Assembly: GCA_016124855.1 (NCBI GenBank)
Contig: WGMX01000010.1
Coordinates: 62,001 to 126,000 of the forward strand
From: Anaerolineaceae bacterium
GTDB taxonomy: Bacteria > Chloroflexota > Anaerolineae > Aggregatilineales > Phototrophicaceae
DNA: 64,000 nucleotides
Reading direction: 5' to 3'
The notes below the pieces were generated by a model that saw nothing but the letters and a program-made list of their open reading frames with translations, was not told the DNA's origin and ran no database searches. Positions 17,858 to 26,576 of the stretch are shown here, piece by piece (within the stretch, counting starts at the first letter, position 1; each line of letters opens with the position of its first letter). A program made the translations under genes and the position numbers.

Positions 17858-18768
17858 AAGGCTTTTTAAAGGCCGAAATCGAACGCACGATTCGTTTGCA
17901 GGAAGAGATTGGTCTGGATGTGCTGGTGCATGGCGAATCTGAGCGCACTGACATGGTCGAGTATTTTGGTGAGCAGCTTGATGGTTTCGCTTTTACACAA
18001 CATGGTTGGGTACAAAGCTATGGGTCACGGGGTGTACGGCCGCCCATTATCTATGGTGATGTGGCACGCCCTGCCCCGATGACGGTTGAATGGTCAAAAT
18101 ATGCTCAGTCACTCACGGATCGTCTGGTTAAAGGCATGTTGACTGGCCCTGTAACCATCTTGCAGTGGTCGTTCGTGCGTGACGACCAACTGCGTGCCGA
18201 TACTTGTATTCAGGTCGCACTTGCCATCCGCGACGAGGTTGTCGATCTGGAAAGCGCGGGGATACGTGTTATTCAAATTGATGAACCAGCGCTGCGTGAA
18301 AGTCTCCCGCTTCGCCATGCCGATCAGGCAGAATACCTGCGCTGGGCACTCGACAGTTTCCGATTGGCATCATCCGGTGTACGCGATGAAACACAAATTC
18401 ATACGCATATGTGCTACGCCGAGTTCAATGACAGCCTTGAAGCGATTGCTTATATGGATGCCGATGTGATTTCGATTGAAGCTGCCCGCTCAAAGTTTAG
18501 ACTGTTAGAAGGGCTGCGCACCTACGCTCATCCAAACGACATTGGCCCGGGTGTCTACGACATTCACTCGCCGCGCGTGCCCAGTGAAGAAGAAATGGAA
18601 TCACTGCTGCGGGGTATTGTTGAGGTGCTTCCTGTCGATCAGGTATGGGTGAACCCGGACTGCGGCCTCAAAACACGCGGTTGGGAAGAAGTCATTCCAG
18701 CGCTCAAGAACATGGTTGAAGCGGCTCGCAAAGCTCGAGAAATCCTAGTCGGTGTTCAAAACACTTAG
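17857..18768 (+). pseudogene. metE: metE fragment B: catalytic C-terminal barrel of methionine synthase
   Basis: Open from 17857; the first possible start is TTG 17896. The match to MetE is very strong: [53 protein letters not shown], and [14 protein letters not shown]. The zinc ligands are all present: His and Cys in [11 protein letters not shown], Glu in VISIEAARS and Cys in NPDCGLKTR. It has therefore decayed little, but it lacks the N-terminal barrel and is out of frame with fragment A. Annotation tools may call it a short intact enzyme; context says pseudogene. Confidence 0.85.
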
Positions 18769-18795
18769 TTTTATGAACCGCTAATATGCAAATTG

Positions 18796-18822
18796 AGTAG
18801 GATGGATATATCTTATCCTACT
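18796..18822 (+). terminator. Hairpin after the metE remnant
   Basis: AGTAGGAT and ATCCTACT form a perfect 8-base stem with an 11-base loop, 28 bases past the metE stop. No T-tract follows, so it is at most a weak terminator or an mRNA 3' stabiliser. Confidence 0.4.
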
Positions 18823-18971
18823 AACCTATCATCTAGTTTCATTATGACGCGCGGACATCATCACCTGTGACATGTTACATGCTGAATCAAGGCTGATATT
18901 CAGATCTGTTGCAATGGCTCCAATCACATGAGCGAAATTCAAGGATTTGTGCTTGAAGTTTTGGCGGCACC

Positions 18972-19289
18972 TTACTTTTTATCGATTGCCATAATCTGCC
19001 ATACTCTTGATGCATCTATACCTAAAGTACGCCCGATTTTTCGGAAGCTCATGCCTTGCTGTCGCATAAGTAAGATTTCTTGACGAAGTTGAGATTTATC
19101 CAGATGCAGCGAATAGGTATGAGCGTGATTTGAAATCGAAACCGTAAACCCTTGTTTCTGACTAGGAAACGGAACGAAGTCCCTCGGGTCCAAAATTGCT
19201 ATATCGATTGTAAGAAGCGGGAATGTATTAAAACATTCCCGTTTTGTTTTATCACAATCCTCGGCAACACTTACCTTTTGCCCTGCCAA
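18972..19289 (-). CDS. Small helix-turn-helix-like protein (doubtful start)
   Basis: 105 residues in the longest reading. The last 45 residues look like a genuine HTH of the sigma-region-4 or transposase type: LRQEILLMRQQGMSFRKIG then TLGIDASRVWQI. The first ~35 residues are doubtful because the DNA there (19218-19250) is a strong rightward terminator. The true product may start further in, or the whole may be a remnant. It lies between decayed metE and IS debris, so it may belong to a lost mobile element. Confidence 0.4.
   Translation of the reverse strand: MAGQKVSVAEDCDKTKRECFNTFPLLTIDIAILDPRDFVPFPSQKQGFTVSISNHAHTYSLHLDKSQLRQEILLMRQQGMSFRKIGRTLGIDASRVWQIMAIDKK
19218..19250 (+). terminator. 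Rho-independent terminator, rightward
   Basis: CGGGAATGT and ACATTCCCG form a perfect 9-base stem with a 6-base loop, followed by TTTTGTTTT. It would stop rightward transcription leaving the tetR/metE side. No intact rightward gene directly precedes it, which fits loss of the original gene. Confidence 0.75.
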
Positions 19290-19340
19290 ACCAATAAGGC
19301 AATTAAAGTAATTGCCAACTTCACTTAGTACGCAAATTTA

Positions 19341-19519
19341 CGCTGCTTGAATCGCTGGCTCTTTGCTCATGGTCAGGAGGCTCAGAGCATCATTGACCAC
19401 TGGCGTCTGGAGTACAATCATCATCGTCCGCACAGCAGCTTAGGCTATCTGCCGCCCGCTGTTTTTGCGGAACAAGCTCGACTCTCACTCGAAGTGGTCT
19501 AGTGCTTGGGGGCAGATCA
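19341..19519 (+). mobile_element. IS3-family remnant: transposase C-terminus plus right inverted repeat
   Basis: Read from 19341 to TAG 19500-19502, the frame gives RCLNRWLFAHGQEAQSIID, then WRLEYNHHRPHSSLGYLPPA. This is the typical C-terminal end of IS3-family OrfB. Three bases later TTGGGGGCAGATCA (19506-19519) matches, with one difference, the outer end TTGGGGGCAGGTCA of the element at 57719-58953. It is therefore the right end of a related element whose left ~85% is gone. Confidence 0.82.
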
Positions 19520-20078
19520 ATTTTTTGTAACGCCTTTGTTTATTGGGTTTCCGTCTCAGGTGGCACAAGTGGCACAGCCCAAGACGTTGATTTTTACTCA
19601 TTTTCAGAAAAAATCGCATAGGTCTCAAAAGTGACACGGAAGTTCACAGAATAATATTGAGGCGGTTGAGACACCTGAGACGTTGACCTAGAAATAGAAA
19701 ATAACCTCAGCCCCAATTTATTGTTGAACCCGGCAGTGCAAAGATCGGTGACAACAAGCCGAGCATATGCCATTTTCGTTAAAATTGAATATCATCACCG
19801 TGATCTCGTCATCCCGCCATTCCATCTTAATGGAAGAATATTCTGCTATTTTTATTACAATAAGATAAATGTAAGGTTGTGAGTTGATGCTTTTCTTACA
19901 CAGTATTGAGTTTTGACATTTCATATCTATATCTTGCAATAAATCTACGCTAGTAGTTCTATTGATTTTATCGATAAATTCCTTTAATTTTAGCTATACT
20001 GTGATTATATAAAATAAACAAACAGTTTAGCTTTGATTTATGTAACACTAACTTTGGATTTAAATGAGTAAATGATCC
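19520..20078. other. Intergenic region before the STAND gene
   Basis: About 560 bases with no convincing gene. An 11-base inverted repeat (CGTCTCAGGTG at 19552-19562 and CACCTGAGACG at 19672-19682) encloses 109 bases and may mark a small decayed element. A short leftward frame at 19718-19939 is not protein-like. The 100 bases before the STAND gene are very AT-rich and probably hold its promoter, but no -35/-10 pair is convincing. Confidence 0.5.
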
Positions 20079-22862
20079 ATGAATATAGATGATATTCCCC
20101 GCCGCCATATTCGAATTTTTTTATCATCACCAGGTGATGTAACTGAAGAGCGAGCGCTTGCAAGAAAAGTCATTCAGCAGTTGCAATCTGATCCTATATG
20201 GCGTGGCAAAATTTCAACTGAGTGCATTGCTTGGGATAAACCAGGTGTAACCACGGCGATGCTGGCGACGATGACCCCACAAGAAGCCATCAACAAAAAT
20301 TTAGCCACGCCGTCCCAATGTGATATTGTCGTGGTTATTTTCTGGTCTCGCATGGGAACGCCATTGCCCGAAGAATACAAAAAACCCGATGGTTCGCCTT
20401 ATCTATCAGGTACTGAGTGGGAATTTGAAGATGCGGTGACAGCATCAGAAAAAAAAGACGGTATTCCTATAGTGTCGGTTTACCGGCGAAGTGACCCGCC
20501 CATAATAGCCATGAATGACCCTGAATTTGATGCAAAACGGGTACAGTGGGAACGTGTTGAGAAATTTTTTGCAGCTTTCAAGAATGCAGACACGTCGATC
20601 AAGCGCGGGTCAAACGCCTATACAACGCCTGATGATTTCCAAGATCAACTCGAAAGGCATCTCAAACAGTTTATATGGAAGTTATTAGCTGAAAATAAAC
20701 AATCGCATTGGACGCAGGCAGGGCGAGAAGTTGATGTTTGGCATGGCTCACCATTCCCGGGGCTGCGGGCATTTACGCCAGCAGATTTTCCAATTTTCTG
20801 GGGACGACATCGTGAAACAGATGCATTGATTCGCCAACTTCAGCGAACACGATTTGTAGCGGTGATCGGCTCCAGTGGTTCCGGCAAATCTTCACTGGTC
20901 AATGCCGGATTAATTCATCACTTACGAAGTGGTTCAATCGAAGGCAGCGAATATTGGGAAATACTGCGGTTCTCCCCCGGTGAAATGGGTACCAACCCTT
21001 TTAGGGCGTGTGCGAAACTGTTTTCAGAGCTGCTTAAGATGCCTTCAGAAGCGCTTCAGGAGGCTTTATTTGCGAATCCGTTAATTTTGGTTGAATACTG
21101 CCAACAAGCCTTAGTTGGTAAGTCAGAATGGGCTGAGCTGGTGTTTGTAATTGACCAATTTGAAGAAATCTTTACGATTGTCAGCCAAGAGTTTCGATCC
21201 CCTTTTATACAAATGATTGTGAACGCGACTCAAGAGAGCAAGCGAATACGCTTTGTCACTACCTTACGGGCAGATTTTTACCATAATTGTGTGGAATGGA
21301 AGGACTTGACTGAACTTCTTCGAGGTGGAAGTTTTCCATTAGCACCACCTGATCAATTTGCGCTACATGAAATGATTGTTCGACCCGCGCAACGTGCTGG
21401 GCTGGAATTTGATATTGGTTTAGCTGAGCAAATCATTCGTGAGACGGGTGACGAAGCCGGTGCGCTGGCTCTAATGGCTTATGTGCTGGACGAACTGTAT
21501 CGGGATCGCAGCGAGAGCGGTTTGATCACTTTTGAGGCGTACAAAAAATTAAATGGTGTTCGCGGTGCAATTGGTAAACGTGCCGAGCAATGTTTTAGTG
21601 AGTTGGATGGTGAAGCGCAGGCATCACTTTTCGATGTGTTTCGAAAGTTGATAACGGCTGACGAACGGGGTATTGAAACCCGTCAGCGCGCACTATTCAA
21701 GGAACTTTGTCCCCAACCAGCAATGGAGCGCCTCGTACAAGCATTCACTGCTGCACGAATGTTGGTGCAGAACGGAGACCGTATTAAAGATGAAGTCTAC
21801 GTCGAGGTGGCGCATGAAGCCCTTCTACAAAATTGGCCGCGCCTTTCAAATTGGATTAACGACATACGCGACGATCTTCGTTTGCTGCGACAGGTGACAC
21901 TAGCGGCGCATGATTGGCAGGCGAACGAACGGGATGCTAGTTTGTTGTGGGCTGATGAGCGTTTAAAACGCGTCAACAATATGCTTGAACGTCAAAAACC
22001 AGCCATCGATGAAATTCTAAGGGACTTTATTCGCCCTGAGTCTGAACGGCTTATTGAAAAATTACAGCACCTCCAAACAAACCATCTTGACCGTAACGAC
22101 ATCGGCATACGTCTTGCCAAAATAAATGACACACGTCCGGGAGTAGGTTTAAGAGCCGATGGCCTTCCCGATATAGAATGGCAGCCTGTATCTGCGGGAA
22201 CTGTCAAACTACGAAACGGTGTTGGGATATTCGAAGTCGAAGCCTTTGCTATGGCTCGTTATCCGATTACCTTTCAACAGTTCAATTCATTTGTGCTGGC
22301 AGAGGATGGCTATTTTCAAGCGCTGTGGTGGAATGGGCTAGCACAGCGAGAAAACCAACCGAGTAACCCCAAGTTCACCTTTAACAATTACCCACGTGAC
22401 ATGGTGAATTGGTATGAGGCAATGGCGTTCTGCCGCTGGCTTACGGCACGGTACGATTTACCAAATTCACAGATTATCCGATTACCCACTGAATGGGAAT
22501 GGCAGCAAGCGGCAACAGGTGGTAAACGCGATTATGAGTATGCGTGGAGTGAATTATGGGACAAAACTCGCGCTAATACCGCTAATAGTAACTTGGGGCG
22601 TGCCACTGCTGTAGGGATGTACCCGCACGGGGTATCGCCAACTGGTCTTTATGATATGTGCGGTAATGTGTGGGAGTGGTGTTTGAATGACTTTGACATG
22701 TTAAGTGTCAACACTCAAACAAACGATTATCGTGTCGTGCGCGGTGGCTCTTGGGATGACGAGCAAAATATCGTGACCACTACCTATCGTGATGGACAAA
22801 AGGCTAGCAACCGGAACAGCACACTCGGTTTTCGAGCGTGCCTTGCTGCTCCGGTAAGTTGA
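20079..22862 (+). CDS. DUF4062 - nSTAND1 NTPase - FGE/SUMF1-domain fusion protein
   Basis: A 927-residue three-part protein. Residues ~8-170 look like DUF4062 (RHIRIFLSSPGDVTEERALA; a TIR-related fold used as a sensor or effector in conflict proteins). FPGLRAFTPADFPIFWGR near 226 is the hallmark entry to nSTAND1. Walker A GSSGSGKSS is at 264-272 and Walker B VFVIDQFEE with Asp near 359, followed by winged-helix and helical parts. From ~686 an FGE-sulfatase/C-type-lectin-like domain begins: RLPTEWEWQQAATGG, GLYDMCGNVWEWC, VVRGGSWDD, LGFRAC. STAND proteins oligomerise on sensing a trigger. FGE-type domains can be enzymes or only ligand-binding folds. A defence or stress-sensing role is inference. 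Confidence 0.87.
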   Translation: MNIDDIPRRHIRIFLSSPGDVTEERALARKVIQQLQSDPIWRGKISTECIAWDKPGVTTAMLATMTPQEAINKNLATPSQCDIVVVIFWSRMGTPLPEEYKKPDGSPYLSGTEWEFEDAVTASEKKDGIPIVSVYRRSDPPIIAMNDPEFDAKRVQWERVEKFFAAFKNADTSIKRGSNAYTTPDDFQDQLERHLKQFIWKLLAENKQSHWTQAGREVDVWHGSPFPGLRAFTPADFPIFWGRHRETDALIRQLQRTRFVAVIGSSGSGKSSLVNAGLIHHLRSGSIEGSEYWEILRFSPGEMGTNPFRACAKLFSELLKMPSEALQEALFANPLILVEYCQQALVGKSEWAELVFVIDQFEEIFTIVSQEFRSPFIQMIVNATQESKRIRFVTTLRADFYHNCVEWKDLTELLRGGSFPLAPPDQFALHEMIVRPAQRAGLEFDIGLAEQIIRETGDEAGALALMAYVLDELYRDRSESGLITFEAYKKLNGVRGAIGKRAEQCFSELDGEAQASLFDVFRKLITADERGIETRQRALFKELCPQPAMERLVQAFTAARMLVQNGDRIKDEVYVEVAHEALLQNWPRLSNWINDIRDDLRLLRQVTLAAHDWQANERDASLLWADERLKRVNNMLERQKPAIDEILRDFIRPESERLIEKLQHLQTNHLDRNDIGIRLAKINDTRPGVGLRADGLPDIEWQPVSAGTVKLRNGVGIFEVEAFAMARYPITFQQFNSFVLAEDGYFQALWWNGLAQRENQPSNPKFTFNNYPRDMVNWYEAMAFCRWLTARYDLPNSQIIRLPTEWEWQQAATGGKRDYEYAWSELWDKTRANTANSNLGRATAVGMYPHGVSPTGLYDMCGNVWEWCLNDFDMLSVNTQTNDYRVVRGGSWDDEQNIVTTTYRDGQKASNRNSTLGFRACLAAPVS

Positions 22863-22868
22863 ATGTGA

Positions 22869-24206
22869 CTAAGCCGTCTTACCGGGGATAATTAGGCGTT
22901 GTCCAACATAAATTCTTTTCACATCGCTAATGCTGTTTGCCGCAGCAATCGCACTGACCGATACGCCGTAGCGCAAGGCAATTCGGTACAAATTCTCGCC
23001 TGATTGAACGATGTGGATAACACCGTTTGCAGATGTGTTATTCGGTGTATTCGGAGACGAAGGTTGTGAGTTAGTATTCACATTTGTAGGTGTAGTTGTA
23101 GGAATAACCAACTGCTGACCAACATTAATCCGATTGGGATTAACAAGTTTATTAGCTGCGACAATTGCACTAACGCTTACGCCGTAACGTCGAGCAATGA
23201 TGCCTAGCGTTTCGCCTCGCTGTATCGTATGGGTAATTGTGCTGCCGGTAGTGTTGGTTGGTGGGACAGCAGTTAGATCGGTTGGCGGGCTGTTATTGGG
23301 GCTGTATGATATATTGGTTGAACCGCAACCATCCCAAATATAGGTATATAGTTTGCTTGTATCCGGTGGCAAACCGGGAGCGTTAAGTTGCAACTGACCG
23401 TTTGTTAGCAAATAGAGTTCAATGTTTCCACCGAACACACTGGGGCCGTTAGCTAACCGAACATTTTGGGCTGGCTTACCAAAGGAGTTGATCGTTATGT
23501 TGGATACCGAAAACGCGAAATACCCCTTGCCTTGTATGTCAATGCCATACACAGTGACCCCATTGTTTTGACAATAGATAGCTGCGGATGCTGAGGAATC
23601 ATAGTTATTGACCCTTCCGTCAGTGAAACTAGGATTTTGTGAGTTACCATTCGGCGCTGTCGCACCATTACAGGATGCTAGTAACGTACTTCTCGGAATC
23701 ACATCAATCACTAAAATCCTCCCTAAATCGGCATGAATCGCAACCATTAACTGTTTATTGGGATTGTTGATAGCGTCCGTAATAGAGACAGTGCCTCTTG
23801 TCCAATCTCGTGTGGTGCGACCATCATCCAATTTGATTAGTTCAGAGTGATAGAGTGTAGTAAGACTAAATTGATTAGGTGAAGCATCGGAAAAAGAATT
23901 GAAAAGGTCGGGCAAAATTCTATCGCCCGATGCTAATGAAACACCCTCAATCCATTTCAGTTGGAAACCAAATGTATATATGTATTGGCCATTATAAGTA
24001 TCTTTATCCGGCCCTGAGGGAATGACCCCATTGGAGGCTACTGCCGCGCCTAATTCGACATTACTTTGACAAGCACTAAATACGGTCATATTTTTCTCGT
24101 TATCACCCAATCGCACCCAACGCGCTTCGACAGGTACGAAATCAGTAATTAAGCTTGCAACGAGTATTGTTAGGCCAACTATCGCCCATCTCATCAGGCG
24201 TGCCAT
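22869..24206 (-). CDS. Secreted array-family protein with two C-terminal LysM domains
   Basis: This 445-residue protein has a signal or anchor segment with the family sequence ARWVRLGD at about 27-35, a divergent N-terminal domain, and the family cassette (FTDGRVNNYDSSASAAIYC through GNIELYLLTNGQLQLNAPGL and YIWDGC). Two LysM modules follow (THTIQRGETLGIIARRYGVS and HIVQSGENLYRIALRYGVS), each ending in a VGQ(Q/R)L(V/I)IP motif, separated by a Thr/Ser/Pro/Asn-rich linker. LysM binds N-acetylglucosamine polymers such as peptidoglycan, so this member is probably tethered to the cell wall. It is last in the leftward array and converges with the STAND gene (6-base gap). Confidence 0.85.
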   Translation of the reverse strand: MARLMRWAIVGLTILVASLITDFVPVEARWVRLGDNEKNMTVFSACQSNVELGAAVASNGVIPSGPDKDTYNGQYIYTFGFQLKWIEGVSLASGDRILPDLFNSFSDASPNQFSLTTLYHSELIKLDDGRTTRDWTRGTVSITDAINNPNKQLMVAIHADLGRILVIDVIPRSTLLASCNGATAPNGNSQNPSFTDGRVNNYDSSASAAIYCQNNGVTVYGIDIQGKGYFAFSVSNITINSFGKPAQNVRLANGPSVFGGNIELYLLTNGQLQLNAPGLPPDTSKLYTYIWDGCGSTNISYSPNNSPPTDLTAVPPTNTTGSTITHTIQRGETLGIIARRYGVSVSAIVAANKLVNPNRINVGQQLVIPTTTPTNVNTNSQPSSPNTPNNTSANGVIHIVQSGENLYRIALRYGVSVSAIAAANSISDVKRIYVGQRLIIPGKTA

Positions 24207-24230
24207 TATTGATTTCCTTTACACTTTGGT

Positions 24231-25817
24231 TCAATTGACTTGTACAGTCTCAAAATTTAGACCATAGGTTGGATGCGATGTGAGCTTTATTACCCGCGAA
24301 CTGCTGTAATAAAAATTACGTGTATAAATCAAAAAACTCATTGGGGTCTCGTCATTGAGTAACGCTTCTAAGTTGCTATAGGCTTTCCAACGCGCATCCC
24401 CAACCGGTAATAATGCGGCGGCAGCTTCGGCATCGTCGAGTTTTTGGTTACAATAACCGCTGATATTGTTGTCGCCGCCACACTTTAGAAGTGGTTGGTA
24501 AAAGCCTGAGGGATCAGGATAATCGGAAGACCATGTCAGCAGTAAAACAGGCATTTCCCCGGGGTTGTCGCCGTACATAATGTCGAGAAGTTGGGAAAAT
24601 TCTAAGGCTACAACATCCGCTTTAACCCCAATTTGCGCCCAATCTTGTACGATTGCCTGCACCACATTCGTATCATCGGGATCTGTATCAACGTAAATCT
24701 TTGTGACAATACCATCCATGTAACCCGCATCCTGAAGCAATTTTTTCGCGCCATCAATATCGACTTTTGGAGGTAACACAGCCGGATTGTTGCCCTGTAA
24801 ATCAGTGGGGAAAAGTCCACCAGCCGGTATGGGTCGTCCATTTTCGATTTGGACAATATGCCCCCGGTCAATCGCCATATCAAGCGCTTTGCGAACACGA
24901 ACATCATTAAAAGGCGCTTCACGTAGGTTGTAAGAAAGATAAGCAACTCCCTGTACGAGACTGGGAATCATTCTTTGGCTAAGTGTTGCTTCTTCTGAAA
25001 TACGGGGGTAATCCGATTGTGGGATAAAATCCAGTGATGTATCCGCTTCGCCGCTTTCTATCTGCAAAACTGCGACACTTGGCTCAACGCCTATATCAAT
25101 TTGTACTGCATCCACTTTCGGAAAGTTTTTGTGCCAATAATTGGGATTACGTTCAAAACTTAATTCCAACCCCGCATCCCAAGCCTTCAAAACAAAGGGA
25201 CCAGCCCCTAATGGCTGCCTCGCAAAGTTGTCACCAGCTTCTTCTACACCTTCCTTAGCTACAACCGAAGCAAAGGGAAGCGCCAGACGTTCCAACCATG
25301 TTGATTCAGCACGCGACAAAGTATACTCAACTGTCTGTGGGTCAATGACCTTTATCCCCGTAATTTCTTTTGCTTCACCACTAATATATTCTGGTGCACC
25401 CGTAATGATGTCATAGATAAACGTAGCCGGAGATGCAGTCTTAGGATTCAATAAACGCTCAAAACTGTACTTCACATCTTCAGCCGTAATCGCTCGCCCA
25501 TTCGAGAATTGGACACCGTCTCGCAATGTAAAAGTGAATGTCAATTGGTCATCACTCACCGTGTAAGTTTTTGCTAATGCCGGAACGATTTCCTTTCCAT
25601 CATCGTCCCATGTGACCAGACCTCGATAGACCAACATTTCAGCAGTCCATGATACGCTGTCATAACCAATGGCTGGATCAAGCGAATTCACGTCGCTGAG
25701 TGAGGTAACGACTATTGTGTTTTGATTATCTTGCGCATGAAGCGGAACAGAAATAACCAACCCCACAAGGATGAGAATTGAGAACAGGATACAGTAGTTC
25801 AACTTGAAGAGCTTCAT
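24231..25817 (-). CDS. ABC transporter substrate-binding protein, family 5 (peptide/nickel type)
   Basis: A 528-residue solute-binding protein exported by an N-terminal signal peptide (CILFSILILVGLVISVPLHA). Typical family-5 features are SDVNSLDPAIGYDS, the SBP_bac_5 entry around FTFTLRDGVQFSNGRAITAEDVKYSFERL (split across about residues 93-121), RQPLGAGPFVLKAWD, and a C-terminal lobe with VLLLTWSSDYPDPSGFY. No permease or ATPase genes lie beside it, so it is an orphan, either supplying a transporter encoded elsewhere or acting as a sensor. I start at ATG 25817; GTG 25820 is equally well placed relative to AGGAG. It sits inside the secreted-paralogue array. Confidence 0.92.
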   Translation of the reverse strand: MKLFKLNYCILFSILILVGLVISVPLHAQDNQNTIVVTSLSDVNSLDPAIGYDSVSWTAEMLVYRGLVTWDDDGKEIVPALAKTYTVSDDQLTFTFTLRDGVQFSNGRAITAEDVKYSFERLLNPKTASPATFIYDIITGAPEYISGEAKEITGIKVIDPQTVEYTLSRAESTWLERLALPFASVVAKEGVEEAGDNFARQPLGAGPFVLKAWDAGLELSFERNPNYWHKNFPKVDAVQIDIGVEPSVAVLQIESGEADTSLDFIPQSDYPRISEEATLSQRMIPSLVQGVAYLSYNLREAPFNDVRVRKALDMAIDRGHIVQIENGRPIPAGGLFPTDLQGNNPAVLPPKVDIDGAKKLLQDAGYMDGIVTKIYVDTDPDDTNVVQAIVQDWAQIGVKADVVALEFSQLLDIMYGDNPGEMPVLLLTWSSDYPDPSGFYQPLLKCGGDNNISGYCNQKLDDAEAAAALLPVGDARWKAYSNLEALLNDETPMSFLIYTRNFYYSSSRVIKLTSHPTYGLNFETVQVN

Positions 25818-25916
25818 CACTTTCGTTCTCCTGATCGACTGACTATATCATCGAAGTTATCGGCAATAATTCAACTGGGGATATGGTTATTTCCATAGCG
25901 CTCATACATTTTAGGA

Positions 25917-26537
25917 TTATTCTCTTTGACCATCCTCGTGGTGATCTGAATGATCAAAGTGATGCTCATAAGACGTATTGCGGTGAGCACTATAGTCAAA
26001 TGGAAAACATTTATGCACTTTACCGGTGTCAAGCAAGATTGCTAAATCGGGTGTTTCTGGAAAACGACCTAGGATGCCAATTTGTTGATTGGCTGTTGGA
26101 CGAAAGTTAGGTGACCATTTCACAAATATCGCGCCATATACATACGTGAAAGAAGGCAAGTCCGGAGTCACAATTTGGTTGGCATTTACAAATACCGTGG
26201 GAAGCCCCCTTATCGGCAGTCGGTTCAGCCTAACTGTTAAACTACCATCCGCAATATGAACCAATGAATTGGGATTATCTACAAAATCCCCAATTCGTCC
26301 CTGAGGTGAGGCGACCGCAAAAATTTGAACGTGCGGGTCATCAGGAAGGCCACGAGGATTATTGAAGTCTGTATAGCCGACCGAAATCAAAAATCCTGTG
26401 CGACAGACCTCAAGTAAATTGGCAACATAGTTATCATTACCTAATCGGACCCAGCGCGCTTGAACAACTGCTATTCCTAATACAAAGGCGACGAAGACGA
26501 CGATAGCAACGCTTAAACACTTCTTCTGACGTTTCAT
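25917..26537 (-). CDS. Secreted array-family protein lacking the C-terminal cassette, with a His-rich tail
   Basis: 206 residues from ATG 26537 (AAGGAG six bases upstream; an earlier ATG at 26558 overlaps that site). Hydrophobic export segment, then the family sequence ARWVRLGND. The N-terminal domain follows the pattern of its neighbours up to the single Cys in HKCFPFDYS, where siblings continue into the ~100-residue cassette. Here it ends instead in a short tail with seven His and several Asp/Glu, possibly metal-binding. It is a truncated or re-invented member of the array; function unknown. Confidence 0.75.
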   Translation of the reverse strand: MKRQKKCLSVAIVVFVAFVLGIAVVQARWVRLGNDNYVANLLEVCRTGFLISVGYTDFNNPRGLPDDPHVQIFAVASPQGRIGDFVDNPNSLVHIADGSLTVRLNRLPIRGLPTVFVNANQIVTPDLPSFTYVYGAIFVKWSPNFRPTANQQIGILGRFPETPDLAILLDTGKVHKCFPFDYSAHRNTSYEHHFDHSDHHEDGQRE

Positions 26538-26576
26538 CATCAACTCCTTCATTTTCAAAAATGAACAAAAATCAAG

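Noticed and set aside
19718..19939. 73-codon leftward frame
   Set aside because: AT-rich, no ribosome site, no recognisable motif.
22136..22862. Diversity-generating retroelement target (FGE domains have a C-type lectin fold)
   Set aside because: No reverse transcriptase gene and no template repeat matching the 3' end of this gene was seen nearby.
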